From Manduca sexta (Eukaryota; Arthropoda; Insecta; Lepidoptera; Sphingidae): a DNA stretch of 64,000 nt. This document shows positions 1-10,635 of this stretch, piece after piece. The notes beneath the pieces are model-generated. The model did no database searches and was not told the origin of the DNA. It saw only the letters and a list, made by a program, of their open reading frames with translations. The DNA lies in assembly GCF_014839805.1 (NCBI RefSeq), contig NC_051138.1, positions 16,210,020-16,274,019 on the forward strand, given 5' to 3'. Made by a program: the position numbers and the translations under genes. Position 1 is the stretch's first letter. Each line of letters begins with the position of its first letter.

Positions 1-455
1 AGCTTACGTCCGTTATCAAGTTTTTTTTGTGATTAAGCCGTAAACCGTACCAGATAAACAGACAAATTTCCTTTTCCAATTATAATAGTGCAGGTAGAGT
101 ACAGATTTCACGTAAGTTATGCTATTAATCCATCAATAATAGGTTTACGATGAGGTATGCAGTAATACATAGTTTCTGTATGATACAATTGCATGGGTGG
201 GTTCAATTCACGACCGAAATGTTAATTTGAGTTATCCTTATGTTAGCAGGATTTAGTGTTTCCTATGTTTAAAGATATCTTTTCTCTAAATATGTTTATT
301 ATGATTTTGATATGATTTGATATGGAGATAGGCTGAATTCTAAGGGTTATTTAAGTAAAATTTATTCTCAAAAATAGATTTTGCATAGGCAGTGGCATAA
401 CCAAAGTAAATGTCAAAGTAATCTATTTAACACACAATTTTATTTACAATTATAG
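1..455 (+). other. 3' part of the intron before gene A's last exon
   Basis: AT-rich non-coding sequence ending in a pyrimidine-rich tract and acceptor (...tttacaattatag) at 455. No RR-domain coding is present, so the preceding exon of gene A lies left of the window. Confidence 0.6.
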
Positions 456-1144
456 GAGCAGGAATCCAAGTTCCCCCACCGACTCTACACGACCCGTCCA
501 ACGCTCTCACTGACGGTCAGGAAGATGACGGTCAATACCGAGAGGATCCCAAGATCTACGAAGACCCCAAGTACAATGGCAGAGCTGCACAAAGGCAACC
601 AGCTCAAGCAGTCAGGCAATACCACAGACCAGCCCAGCCAGCTCAGCCTGAACCAGAACCAGAATACCAGCAGTACCAGTCCAGCTTCCAGGCTAGACCT
701 CAGCCGCAAAGAGCCCAGTACCAAACTCAAACTAATTTCCAGGACTACCAACCTCAGTCCAACTTCCAATTCCCATCTCAACCTCAACAAAACTTCCAAC
801 AGTACCAGCCTCAGACTTCTTCTCAGTTCAGATCTGGACCTTTGTTCTCACAGCAGACCAGTTTGTTCAGCCAGGGTCCTCAACAGTTCCCTCAGGAGAA
901 TAGGCCTCAGAGCCAGGTGTATCACCAACAGCCCCAATTCTCTTACCAGGCGTTTACCCCTCAGCCTTACTCTCAATCCCAAACCCAGAATTACCAACCT
1001 CAGAGCTACCAACCCCAACCCCAGCCACAGCCCCAACCCCAACCCCAAAACTATCAAGGACAAAACTACAACCAGTTCGGAGGTCACCCTGCCCAGAACT
1101 TCGACCCCAGCACTGGATCTTACACGATTAACTTTACTGGTTAA
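456..1144 (+). CDS. Gene A: C-terminal exon of a Gln/Pro-rich RR cuticular protein (partial)
   Basis: Last exon of a secreted structural cuticle protein. It follows an intron acceptor at 454-455 and enters in phase 1, the first two bases completing a codon begun upstream. The first residues, GIQVPPPTLHDPSNA, resemble the segment that follows the RR chitin-binding domain in gene B (GITVAPPTLVDES), so the domain itself is encoded left of the window. An acidic stretch (DGQEDDGQYRED) follows, then about 170 residues dominated by Q, P, Y and F with repeated YQPQ, FQQYQ and PQPQPQ motifs, ending in SYTINFTG and TAA. Such Q/P/Y-rich tails are typical of extended cuticular proteins and may serve cross-linking. 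No catalytic motif is visible. Two antisense or other-frame open frames here are shadows. The family call rests on composition and the tail of the domain only, so the exact paralogue is unknown. Confidence 0.82.
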
Positions 1145-2432
1145 TTTTTAGTATTTCTTGAGAAAATTGATTAAATTAAATATGAGCTTAAAAATTTCAA
1201 GTTTATTTGTAACTTTGGGTCAATTTTAAAGTAGTTAATCGTGTATTTTAGTAAAAACATAATTTAAAAGTTACAAAAATGCTTGAAATTTACAAGAATT
1301 ATTTAATTTAATTAATTCGATTTATACTCGTGTTTATTTATTTAGTACTTAACTTGCGTATGCAATCAAGTAATAAATAAAAATTGTAAATAAATATTTA
1401 AAATGTAGAAATATAATTTTTATCCTTTTTTACAAGTTAAACATAGAACATTTTATATACATTTAGAACTAGTCAATACGTTTTTCTATATCCCATATTC
1501 GTGGCTTTAAATCTATTTGTACAAACTATTTAAATTATTGCAATTCACATTTTTCTGTACAAAATATGTGCCAAAATTACGATAAAAATACATTCTCTAC
1601 GTAATAAAAAATATGTAAACATAATATATACATACTAGACAATATAATAGTCCGCAGAAATCTATACTACACCAGTCAACAATCCATCCACAAGTTTCTT
1701 GGTAAATATTGTGGAAGTTTGTGGTCGGCGCTGGCCACCTAAGTGTATGTATGTACTTTGTCATGTACCCCTTCTATAAGTCATATTCTACCAATGGTAT
1801 TTATGTAGCTGCATATGTATTATATCTTAATATTAAATACTGTTCCCTTGATTCATCTAAATTAATCCTCAAGACTACACCAAGTCGCATACCACTATAT
1901 ATACTAGCATATAATAACATATATTTGTATTGTATACATATTTTTTGTATTTATATATTATTATACTCTATTTATTATCAACTATATTTACTATCATACT
2001 CCAGAATACAAATTAAGTTATTAAACCAGTATTACACAAAAAATTAACAAAATGTGACATATAACGTGTAACAAGTATGTATGTATATTTTAAACCAATA
2101 ATTCCAATGTATTTTACTAAAAGTACAGTAATTTATATAAAGTTTGAATTGATAATTGATAGTGCCAATTAGATATTAATATTATTCGTATTATGTCCCT
2201 ATAAATTTGTCAAGCCCAAACAAATTTGCTAAGGCTGTGGTTTTCTATAATAGAAATGGCGTGATACGCAAATGCTTTTTAAAAATTTAACAACATTGAT
2301 GCTATATTGCAGCATTGTTATAGAAAATCCCAGCTTAAAAGAGTTTAAGGGTCTTTTTCACAAGTTCTGAGTAAATGCTGCTCGTCAAATAACCGTATAA
2401 AGCGACCAAATATAAAAGTTAAATTCTATTTC
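1145..2432. other. Gene A 3' UTR and AT-rich intergenic DNA
   Basis: Very AT-rich. The open frame at 1709-2047 has no codon bias, no homology I recognise and Tyr/Ile/Leu content expected of AT-rich noise. I see no other feature. Confidence 0.6.
1373..1382 (+). terminator. Candidate polyadenylation signals of gene A
   Basis: Two overlapping AATAAA hexamers about 230 bases after the gene A stop codon, in very AT-rich sequence. Position and sequence fit a 3' end signal, but AT-richness makes chance matches common. Confidence 0.45.
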
Positions 2433-2670
2433 ACTTATTCATAGACGTTATTTATCTAAGGACGGAGCATTGCTGTGAAAACAAGTCTGTTTCTCAGCTT
2501 TGTTTATCTGACAGCTAACTAGATTCAAGTTGTATCTCAATATTAGCCAATCACAACGGCCCTATGTCTACGCACTGCGAAAGCTGCCATGTCGTCAGCA
2601 GTGAGAAACAGACTTGTTATCACAGCAATGCTCCGTCCTTAGATAAATAACGTTTATAATTAAGGGGGTA
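2433..2670. mobile_element. Foldback MITE (copy 1)
   Basis: About 60-bp imperfect inverted repeats face each other. The left arm carries atagacgttatttatctaag, and the right arm its complement near 2638-2657. Both arms contain the block acaagtctgtttctca or its complement. The ~90-bp core has no coding. A second fragment lies at 6733-6850 in the opposite orientation. This is typical of a non-autonomous DNA transposon. Confidence 0.75.
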
Positions 2671-2800
2671 AATCTATACGTATTATAAAACAAAATCCCC
2701 TTTTATGTATGTTTGTATGACAGACTACAGGGAAAATATAAAGCGGGACTTTTATCCCGAAAAAGTCCTTTACACGGGCGAAACTGCGAGCAAAAGCAAG
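2671..2800 (+). mobile_element. Degenerate Helitron-like tail
   Basis: Starts with a block shared with 5193-5230 (aaatctatac.tattataaaacaaa) and ends in gggcgaaactgcgagcaaaagcaag, the same 3' pattern as the better copies at 5193-5418 and 8760-9047, but with the terminal CTAG changed to CAAG. Confidence 0.5.
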
Positions 2801-3097
2801 TAAGGATTAAAATATTTTTTACATTACCTGGTTAATACAATAACCGTCAAATCATATGTACTTGAAACTTGTGAAACAGGCCCATTTAATACAAAACCAT
2901 TATAAAATACGAGTTGAGGTATATTCTAACTTTCTTGATTATAAACATGTGACAACATTTTAAGTATGCGTACTTTATGTAACCCTGCCTCAAAGAAAAT
3001 GATACAAGGTGATAGGTGACACATAAAAGAAATATCAGTGAGTCATTTTGATTATAGAATTTTTGACGAAGGTAATAAAACAGTGTTTAATATTTTC

Positions 3098-3235
3098 TGA
3101 TGTTTACGCAAATGTTAGATATCGAAATAAAACTAGTTTTCGGATTTTATTGCGGTTTTTTAATTTCTCCGGAGCTTTGGAAGACTGCCGAGATCATGAA
3201 GGATGCAGTCTTCGAAACTTCCGGAAAAAAAATGA
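3098..3235 (+). repeat. Interspersed repeat, shared with 28325-28435
   Basis: A block around gaaataaaactagttttcgg and the following attttattgcggtttt recurs in reverse orientation at 28325-28435, preceded in both by a tgtttacgc.aatgtta segment. The small open frame across it (3048-3239) is a by-product. The parent transposon is not identifiable here. Confidence 0.6.
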
Positions 3236-3694
3236 ATAAAATAAACTATAAGAAACTTTAAAAACTAATTTTATTTCAAATACAGTGATTAGTTAGACGC
3301 TGCGCAAACACTTTCAACTTATAGAGAAACATACAGCTGCTTCAACAACTTCAACTAATGTCCGATTCACAATAGCATTTCTCAACCTAAAATTGATAGA
3401 TCACATAAAGAATTCTAAAATTTTGTTAATAGTCTTTATTAATACGATTGTTAGGGACTATACCTCGAAAAACTGCGCACAACATAGATATAATTTAATA
3501 TGTAATACGGTAATGTCAAGTTATGTAACTCTATAAATGATTCAGTACACAGACTCTACGTGCTGGGATTGTAAATACTCCAATAAATGTTATATAATAC
3601 ACATTGTATTCATTTCTACGCGGGGAAAGCGTATATGACCACCCAAGATTTATAATGAATGGGGTTGCAAATGGGGCATTTTACCAACAGATAG

Positions 3695-3868
3695 TGTGTC
3701 TAGGTTCGAATCCCAGGTCGGCCAAATTGATATTTGGGTTTTTCTGCTCAGTATCACCCCGGAGTCTGGAATTTGTACCTTATCATGGGACGGAACACAC
3801 TTAGCGATAAAGCGGTGACCTGGTTGCAACTCTTCATACCCCTTCGGGGATAAATGCTAGATGCTTCG
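3695..3868 (+). mobile_element. SINE2 fragment
   Basis: Contains the pol III B-box-like ggttcgaatcccaggtcgg, then the body landmarks tttgggtttttctgctcagtatc, catgggacggaacacactt and ccttcggggataaatgc in the same order as the complete copy at 40686-40940. The 5' part is divergent. Confidence 0.7.
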
Positions 3869-4159
3869 GAGATATACGTGTATAAAAAATACATGAATGA
3901 AGTAAACACGGTCAGTGATTAGCACACTGATGGTAAGGTTGCTTAACGTTCGCTAGCACTTGCGATACGAAACGTCATTACCACCGCTGTATGTAATTAT
4001 AACTGCATCAGTCTACGAGTACGTGGGGACCTGGATTCAACGAGGGCGAATGATGAAGCTCATCTTCTCAGTAGAATGGGTGAACCTTGATTTGATCTGC
4101 AGTTTCAGTCAATGTTAGTATTATTTAAATAAAATATGTATCTATAATAATATCCATCG

Positions 4160-4477
4160 TTTATAATATACTGTCCTACGGCTGAGCTCGGGCTTCCTCT
4201 ATTACTGAGGGGTCTTAGTCCACGCAGACCTAGTGTGGATTCACAGACTTCACACACCCTCAAAATTCACATAGAGATCTTATTAGGTATGCAGGTTTCC
4301 TCGCGATGTTTTCCTTCACCGTTAAAGCAAGCGATAATGCACATAGAGACCTAATCAGGTATGCCGGTTTCCTCACGATGTTTTCTTTCACCGCTAAAGC
4401 AAGCGTTAATTCACAATGAATACACACAATTAGTCTGTCCGTCCGTTCCACTCTCAACTAGGCTATCACCGCTACAC
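4160..4477 (-). mobile_element. SINE1 copy with internal 71-bp tandem duplication
   Basis: Antisense SINE1: the 3' end lies at the left (atatactgtcc...) and the tRNA-like head (aactaggctatcaccgct) at the right. The middle section is present twice in tandem (4268-4338 and 4339-4409), each starting cacatagaga and running through the conserved cgatgttttccttcaccg block. Confidence 0.75.
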
Positions 4478-5192
4478 ACTACTGAATGTAAATACAGATT
4501 AAAAAAGTGTGTAAAATATCAATTTCTCCAATTGTCACATATCTCTCACATAAATTTAGCAAAAGCATGACATCGATCGACGTATACGGTATTTCTGTCT
4601 TTAAAAGGCACATTATAATGGGACTTGCACGGAGATGAACAGCGGAGATGTGAGGAACGTTTAGTATTGGTACTATGAGGGCAAAGAGAAGGTAGGTGGA
4701 GTGTCGTTTACCTTTAAATATTGAGGATGAGAAATAATTATCGCTAACTCGACATAATTATGTGGGTCTATTTAAAACTAGACATATTGTAAGTTGCGAT
4801 CTCTCGAATCTTCGGAGAAACATTTTTTTTTTTTAATTATTAAGCAGACAATATTGAATATTAAAACAGTGCGTTGTTCTACCTTCAAAAAAGGAAGAAG
4901 AAGTAACATAATAAGTAAGAAACTTAATATACTTCCAAAAATAAAAATAATTTCAGATCGACACTTTAAATTAAACAATTACCAAACTACCGAAAGAATT
5001 GCCGTTAAATCTTATTAGTATTATCGACCATCAAGGTTTGTGGAAGCGTCTCTGAGGTAATAATGTGGGAAAGGAAGCAGATATAATTATAGTGGCGCTA
5101 TCGGAAGTGTCGCCGTCGACAGATACGTCAGTCTCTCGCCCGTCGACCTTACTCTCATGGTAAAAATCGAAATGAATCACGTCGAAGTTCTA

Positions 5193-5418
5193 AATCTATA
5201 CATGTTATAAAACAAAGTCCCCTTTTCTGCCTGTATGTTATAGATTTTCTAAAAATCTACTGAACGGATTGTTATGACATTTAGAATGAAGATAATTTGA
5301 GATCCTGGGAAAGTTACAGGCTACTTTTTCCCGGGAAAATATATAGCTTTAAATATATAGCTAACTTTTTATCCCCGGAAAACTCCTACACGCAGGCGAA
5401 GACACGAGCAAAAGCTAG
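5193..5418 (+). mobile_element. Helitron-like non-autonomous element
   Basis: Ends in a weak hairpin region, gcaggcgaagacacgagc, then aaaagCTAG followed by T. This matches the Helitron rule of a short subterminal hairpin, a CTRR end and insertion before T. The body includes the lepidopteran repeat landmarks actgaacggattgttatgac and ctttttatccc. No transposase is encoded. The Helitron assignment is an inference from the ends. Confidence 0.55.
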
Positions 5419-5729
5419 TTGTTTATAATATTATAAAAATATTAACACATTTTTATAATTTACTTTAATAAACATAAATATGGCACAGTGGTAACTAAAC
5501 TAGGCGAAACTGTACCGCAAGCTACCTAAGAGTATTATGAAGGTACATTTTAATTCAGATTGTGTAGGTAGAGTGAATAAAAAACAAAAATCACAAACTA
5601 AGAACCAAATTTAATTTATTTACTGAAATATTCCTAAAGGTTAATAAGTTATAACACATTAAAAAATTCAACATTTTAATTTTATATACATAGATTGAGT
5701 CAAAATTAAATTTTTTTTTTGTTGACCAG

Positions 5730-6120
5730 CCGTAGTTATCACCGAGGGTACCCTGCGAACAGTGTGCATGCGATCCCCCGGCTTAGCAACCACGGCAGTC
5801 CCTGTGAAGAGTTGGTAGGCCCTTCCGTTATCACCGAGGGTGCCAGCGCACGTTATGCTGGTGACCCACGGCTATCCGGTCTCAGGGCCTGGGAGGATGA
5901 AGGGAGGGGATAGAGTGAAGAAAAAGAATAGGAAGGAGAAGGAGCCCTCTCAGGACAGCTGGAAGGGAGAGGGAGGGGAAATGTTCGCGTATCCTCATAA
6001 GCCTCAATGTGTATTTAGCAACCATGAGGGATACACACTGAACTGTGTGCCTAGGGTCGTGGCAAATGTGCCTCCATGCATGGGCATGCATTTTGTGTGG
6101 AGACCAAGCGCAAGTCAAAA
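5730..6120. other. GC-richer island of unknown origin with partial internal repeat
   Basis: Base composition rises sharply against the flanks. The block gttatcaccgagggt occurs twice, about 95 bases apart (near 5735 and 5829), followed by an A/G-rich stretch (5900-5980) with many gga and gaa triplets. Overlapping open frames on both strands are short and unlike any family I know. It may be a fragment of a transposon UTR. Confidence 0.35.
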
Positions 6121-6732
6121 TTATTTAGGTACTATTAAATATATTATGATCTAACGCCATTATCCTTGGAGCGATCACCAAACAGTGTGCCTCGTCCGTT
6201 CATCTTGATTATATTCTATGACGTGATAGCTTGTTGTCGTGATTATTGTCATCAGTAGAAAAATCAAAAATTGTGGAATTGTAAAATAAAACTGACAGGT
6301 TGAAATTAAATTTGATCTAAATCTTGCGCTTATCATACGAATAAATTCTGCCCTTTTTATCGTTTTAGTTCCAATTAAAACTCTACACAATATTAAAAAT
6401 TATTATTATTCATAAGAATTGTAAAGAACTAATAAATAAACCACGTCTTTTTTCATTTATCTAAATCCGAAGACATTTTGTATTCATACTTACACAACAG
6501 TGTTGCAATAATATTTAATTTTACACTCTCCAAATATAATATACTCGTACTAGTACGATAATATATTAATTGAAACATATTAAATTACGTAATTACGAGT
6601 AGTGGCTATCAAAACATATCTGTTAAGTATTTACAAAATGTTACATAATAAATATATATATAATAATATAATAACTTAAAATATATGTTTTTGTGTTTGT
6701 TTCAGGCAAATTAATGAATTGCGGAACAGATT

Positions 6733-6850
6733 TACCCCCTTATTCATAGACGTTATTTATCTAAGGAGGAACATTGCTGTGATTACAAGTCTGTTTCTCT
6801 ATGCTGACGGCATGGCAGTCTTCACAGTGCGTAGACATAGGGCCGTTTTT
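6733..6850. mobile_element. Foldback MITE fragment (copy 2)
   Basis: Starts taccccct, then continues tattcatagacgttatttat and runs through acaagtctgtttctc and agtgcgtagacatagggccg, which match the reverse complement of the right arm and core of the element at 2433-2670. It stops after the ggccg block, so it is a one-armed remnant. Confidence 0.7.
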
Positions 6851-7707
6851 CCTAGAGAGTTTGATTTTTATCAGAAAGAATTTCTACGTGAGTGGAGCTA
6901 TGAACAACACGAAACTTGACATATATTTCAGTAAAAACGAACAGAAATGGCAAATAAATTAATGTCCATCTCTTTCGTAAAAACCGCGAGCTAAACCTAC
7001 TAACTAAAACTCATGTGCAATCCAATATCATGTCCATTCGTTACTGTACGATGGTAGGATATTTGCAAGAGAATTATAACTTAAGCCTAGTTCCGATTTG
7101 GATAGTATTTTAGTCGAACAGTAAATAATTTAGTAACTAAACGTGTTTGAACACCGAAAGTTTAGTCGAGTAGGCAAGTACAGTCTCGTTAGAATTACTA
7201 AATTACTGACTACTGACTTAAATAGTGGCGTAGTCTCAACTAGGCTTTAGTGACGACGTCTAGCAACATGGGTGCGTAATCGCCTGAGGCGCAATAGGTT
7301 TCAGTTCGATTTCCGGGTTGAAATATTATAATAGATATTTTTTGTGGTATAATATATATATATAAACAAGATCAGGTTCTCAATATTTATAATTCCAAAA
7401 ACTACTGCTAGCATGAACATGCTTGTGATATTTCCATACATTCGTTAATGTTATAAAAAGACGAATTATTGCAATTTTTTGTCAGATTGCTATGTTTAGT
7501 TTGATTGCGTGGAGTCAGTCACCTATATAATATGAGGTATTAATTTATTTAATTTCATGATCGTTTAGCGTCTTAAACAAATCTGTGGAACAGGTGCGCC
7601 TAAAGATTTGAATATATTTTAAAGACTTTTCGGTTTCTTTGCTATCAATATTAATGTAGGGATTACTTTTGAGTTATTTATTCCATACTATTAGAAGTAA
7701 CTAATTT

Positions 7708-7945
7708 TGGTGTTGGTAGGATATATTTTATATCCGAGATAGCAACCACCGTACACAAGGTGTTAAAACCCACCATAGTGGTCCACGTGTCTGTTGCGTT
7801 CCGGGATAAACCTGTGTATAACCGGTTCCAACAGGGCGGCATAATTTTGTCGACTGTCGAGGGGTAGCCCTCTCGTCCGCTGACATTCTATTGACTCTAT
7901 TCCACTTATCATCAGGAGCAGCGGGGGGCACTTTGCCATGCTCGC
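7708..7945 (-). repeat. R4 repeat copy
   Basis: Carries the R4 landmarks in reverse order: ggatatattttatatccg, caaccaccgtacacaaggtg, gcgttccgggat, accggttccaacaggg, cgactgtcgaggggtagcc. R4 is an uncharacterised ~230-bp interspersed family. Strand is assigned so that + begins near cacctgatggtaagtgg. The small open frame across it is incidental. Confidence 0.75.
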
Positions 7946-8063
7946 ATAAAAAAAAATTTAAAATAGCACGGTGTTAAATTCTTATTGCAGCTATTTTCAG
8001 TTTAATAGTTGTATGGAAAATAAAATACTGACAGCCTGTTACAGCCTTCTCTCCTTATTAATT

Positions 8064-8240
8064 TAGGGACTTTATTCTCTATCCCTGTGTAAATTCTTAA
8101 CCCTGCCGTGTCACGTTAAGTACGTGAAATCAGCGTGGAATGGTGTTGTGTATAATTTATATTGTTTTAAACGCGACGCGGTGCGTTACGTGCTTGCACT
8201 GAACTGCTTGCAAAATAACGTGTGAGAGAATAAGGCCCTA
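8064..8240. mobile_element. MITE, TIR tagggccttattctct (copy 1)
   Basis: About 18-bp terminal inverted repeats: tagggactttattctct at the left and agagaataaggccta-type at the right. The interior includes tacgtgaaatcagcgtggaatgg and gcgttacgtgcttgc, shared in inverted orientation with the copy at 46081-46259. Non-coding. Confidence 0.7.
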
Positions 8241-8597
8241 GATGACTACGTATGTCTGGCATGTGAGGAATATACAGTAATATTTAAATTAATGGTCATC
8301 GTATATTTTCATCGCTGTCTCTGAATCATAAACTGCTCTGTAGATTAAATTAAAAAGGTAAATACTTCGCTCCCCAAATGTCACTTCCGTATTGAACAAA
8401 ACACTATAGTTTATATTATGTATGTATATTTGAGTAATTGAATATAAGATCCTGTTATTTGAGATGAAAAAACATATGCTTACGCTTTTATCTTCGTGGG
8501 ATGGCAGAACCGCAACCAATAGACATACAGCGTATTTTGACACATTTGTTATCCGTCCTGTGATGTGATAAGACGCAATTCTATCACCATATCAGCC

Positions 8598-8724
8598 AGT
8601 ATAATGGAATTTTGTTTGCATAGTCTGATATACACAAGTTATATTTTATCCCGGAAAAGTACAATGGAGACTTTTATAGCAGGGAAAATCATTGAAGCAG
8701 GCAAAGTCACGAGCAAATTCTAGT
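8598..8724 (+). mobile_element. Helitron-like 3' fragment
   Basis: Contains ttttatcccggaaaagt and ends gcaggcaaagtcacgagc-aaattCTAG before T, the same terminal pattern as 5193-5418. Confidence 0.5.
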
Positions 8725-8759
8725 CTTGTGTTACTTCTTATCTTATCTTACTTCTTTTA

Positions 8760-9047
8760 CTTACTAATATTAAAAACGTGAAAGTTTGTTTGTTTGTTAG
8801 CAGTAAATACACAAACAACTGTGAATTGGATGAAATTTGCCACACAGATAGACCATGTCCTGGATTAACATATAAGCAACTTTTTATCCTGATAATTTGC
8901 TTCCTTGGGAAATAATGGAAATTTTCAATATTTTTTTAAATAGATGGTGTTTGCGTCGTATAGATGGCGCTGTAAATTGCTAGTGTTTAAGAGACTTTTG
9001 TAGCGAGAAACGACTTTCACGTCGGCGAAGCCGCGAGCACACCTAGT
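8760..9047 (+). mobile_element. Helitron-like non-autonomous element
   Basis: Begins near cttactaatattaaaaacgtgaaagt, includes aactttttatcctgat and two tagatggcg blocks, and ends in a clear hairpin region, gtcggcgaagccgcgagc, then acacCTAG before T. Among the best-preserved Helitron-like copies here. No coding capacity. Confidence 0.6.
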
Positions 9048-9435
9048 ATTTCATACTTCAGTATCGGGTGGAATATATCTGACCAAATTGGGAATACACA
9101 CGTAAAAGAACAAAAATAGTTCGTTCCAATGACATGTTCCATGGTCACCCGAAACATAAGTCCCTGTTCTATAAGTCAAAAGATCCTCAATATCTTCGAA
9201 AATCAATTCGTTTACTTTGTTGTAAATTTTCATTGAGAACATGTTGGACAATTATCTTAATGTCAATAATTATTATTGTAACACATGTGTCAGCCGGGGT
9301 TTATTTGTCTACTTGTTGTGCCGGTGAGTACAGAAACTTACCCATTACCCGAGTTTGTGTTTGAATTATGTATCACCTCTATGTTAAAACTTGGAGTTAT
9401 ACCCTATAACCATTCAACAAAAATCACGCTTTTAA

Positions 9436-9514
9436 ACCCGAAGACAAGGGTACAACCAACCCACTTATCGCCATATGTATTTCGTCCTGTGATGTGATAG
9501 GGAGCGAATATAGC
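9436..9514 (-). mobile_element. SINE2 fragment
   Basis: Antisense match to the SINE2 3' half: cccgaag, ggtacaacca, ccacttatcgccatatgt, cgtcctgtgatgtgatagg. Confidence 0.5.
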
Positions 9515-9972
9515 CTACATCCGCCCTATTGTAAAGTTGCAAATACCTGCATTAGTCAGTAGTTTCTCTTTATTGGCAGTGACATTTAACGACAGAGGAA
9601 GGGAGACGAAACATCTTTGACATGAGAGAAGTATATATTTATAAGTAAGGTCTTGTGTTTACTACAGTTTCACTCATAATTAGTGATAATTCTATCGAAA
9701 TCCCTTCACCTGACACCACTTCAATAAATTGACATATTATTAATGATAATAATCTAAAGTTACTTCACACCATATCCTAAAGCCATGAAAATAATTAATC
9801 TAATGTAAATATAGGATAGTATTTGTCAATATATTTCCTGTCACATAGCTAATGCCTACTATGTAATGTCCGGTTAATGTCATAGTCAAATTTGTCGGTC
9901 ATATAATATACCATTTATGTGTTGGTTTATATTAGTTCTTTATAATTTTAAACGCATCACAAACAGACTACA

Positions 9973-10298
9973 AAAAGCGGCGATAGCCTAGTTGGGCGTG
10001 GAACGGACTGCCAAGACGAATGTCCGCAGGTTCAAATCCCAAGGGCACACACCTCTGACTTTTCTAAAAATCATGTGTGTATTCTTTTGTGAATTTATCG
10101 TTCGCTTTAACGGTGAAGGAAAACATCGTGAGGCAACCTGCACATCTGAGAAAATTCTCTATAGGAATTTCGAAGGTGTCTGAAGTCTACCAACCCGCAC
10201 TAGGCCAGCGTGGTGGACTAAGGCCTAATCCCTCTCAGTAGTAGAGAAGGCCCGTGCTCAGCAGTGGGCAAATTTATAATACAGGGCTGATATTATAT
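9973..10298 (+). mobile_element. SINE1, full length, with target-site duplication
   Basis: tRNA-derived SINE. The A-box-like tagcctagttgg and B-box-like ggttcaaatccc lie in the first 70 bases. The body carries aacggtgaaggaaaacatcg and actaggccagcgtggtgg, and the 3' end is gggctgatattat. A 12-bp target duplication with one mismatch flanks it (aaacagactaca 9961-9972, aaacagattaca 10299-10310). It has no coding function. Confidence 0.9.
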
Positions 10299-10315
10299 AA
10301 ACAGATTACAGGATC

Positions 10316-10440
10316 AGGAGGCCGGCATAATTACGACGACTATCGAGGGGTAATCATCTCTCGTCAGTCAACATTCTATTGGACCTCACTCTACTTACCA
10401 TCAGGTGCAGTAGACTCAGATTGCCGTGCCAGTATAAGAA
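10316..10440 (-). repeat. R4 fragment
   Basis: Reverse-oriented R4 landmarks: aggccggcataatta, gactatcgaggggtaatc, cattctattggacctcactc, taccatcaggtgcag. It directly abuts the minisatellite on its right. Confidence 0.65.
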
Positions 10441-10635
10441 ACTGTGGTGGTCAAAATTGTGGTGGTTAAAACTGTGGTGGTCAAAATTGTGGTGGTTAAA
10501 ACTGTGGTGGTCAAAATTGTGGTGGTTAAAACTGTGGTGGTCAAAATTGTGGTGGTCAAAATTGTGGTGGTTAAAACTGTGGTGGTCAAAATTGTGGTGG
10601 TCAAAATTGTGGTGGTCAAAATTGTGGTGGTCAAA
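10441..10635 (+). repeat. 15-bp minisatellite, 13 units, two linked variants
   Basis: Thirteen head-to-tail 15-bp units. Two unit types exist, tgtggtggtcaaaat (X) and tgtggtggttaaaac (Y), differing at two positions that always change together. Reading from the first tgtgg the order is X Y X Y X Y X X Y X X X X. The + strand is G-rich and nearly free of C. The array leaves two + frames and one - frame open, which explains spurious Trp/Lys, Val/Lys and Thr-rich reading frames. Confidence 0.95.

Noticed and set aside
525..1151. 208-codon frame overlapping the gene A exon
   Set aside because: Ser/Asn/Thr-rich shadow of the Q/P-rich exon in another frame; does not connect to the splice acceptor phase.
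1709..2047. 112-codon + strand open frame
   Set aside because: Very AT-rich, Ile/Tyr/Leu-heavy, no signal for splicing or a known domain; expected by chance.
9977..10050. Functional tRNA genes at the heads of the SINE1 and SINE2 copies
   Set aside because: A and B boxes are present, but each is continuous with a SINE body and flanked by target duplications; no cloverleaf with an intact acceptor stem is apparent.
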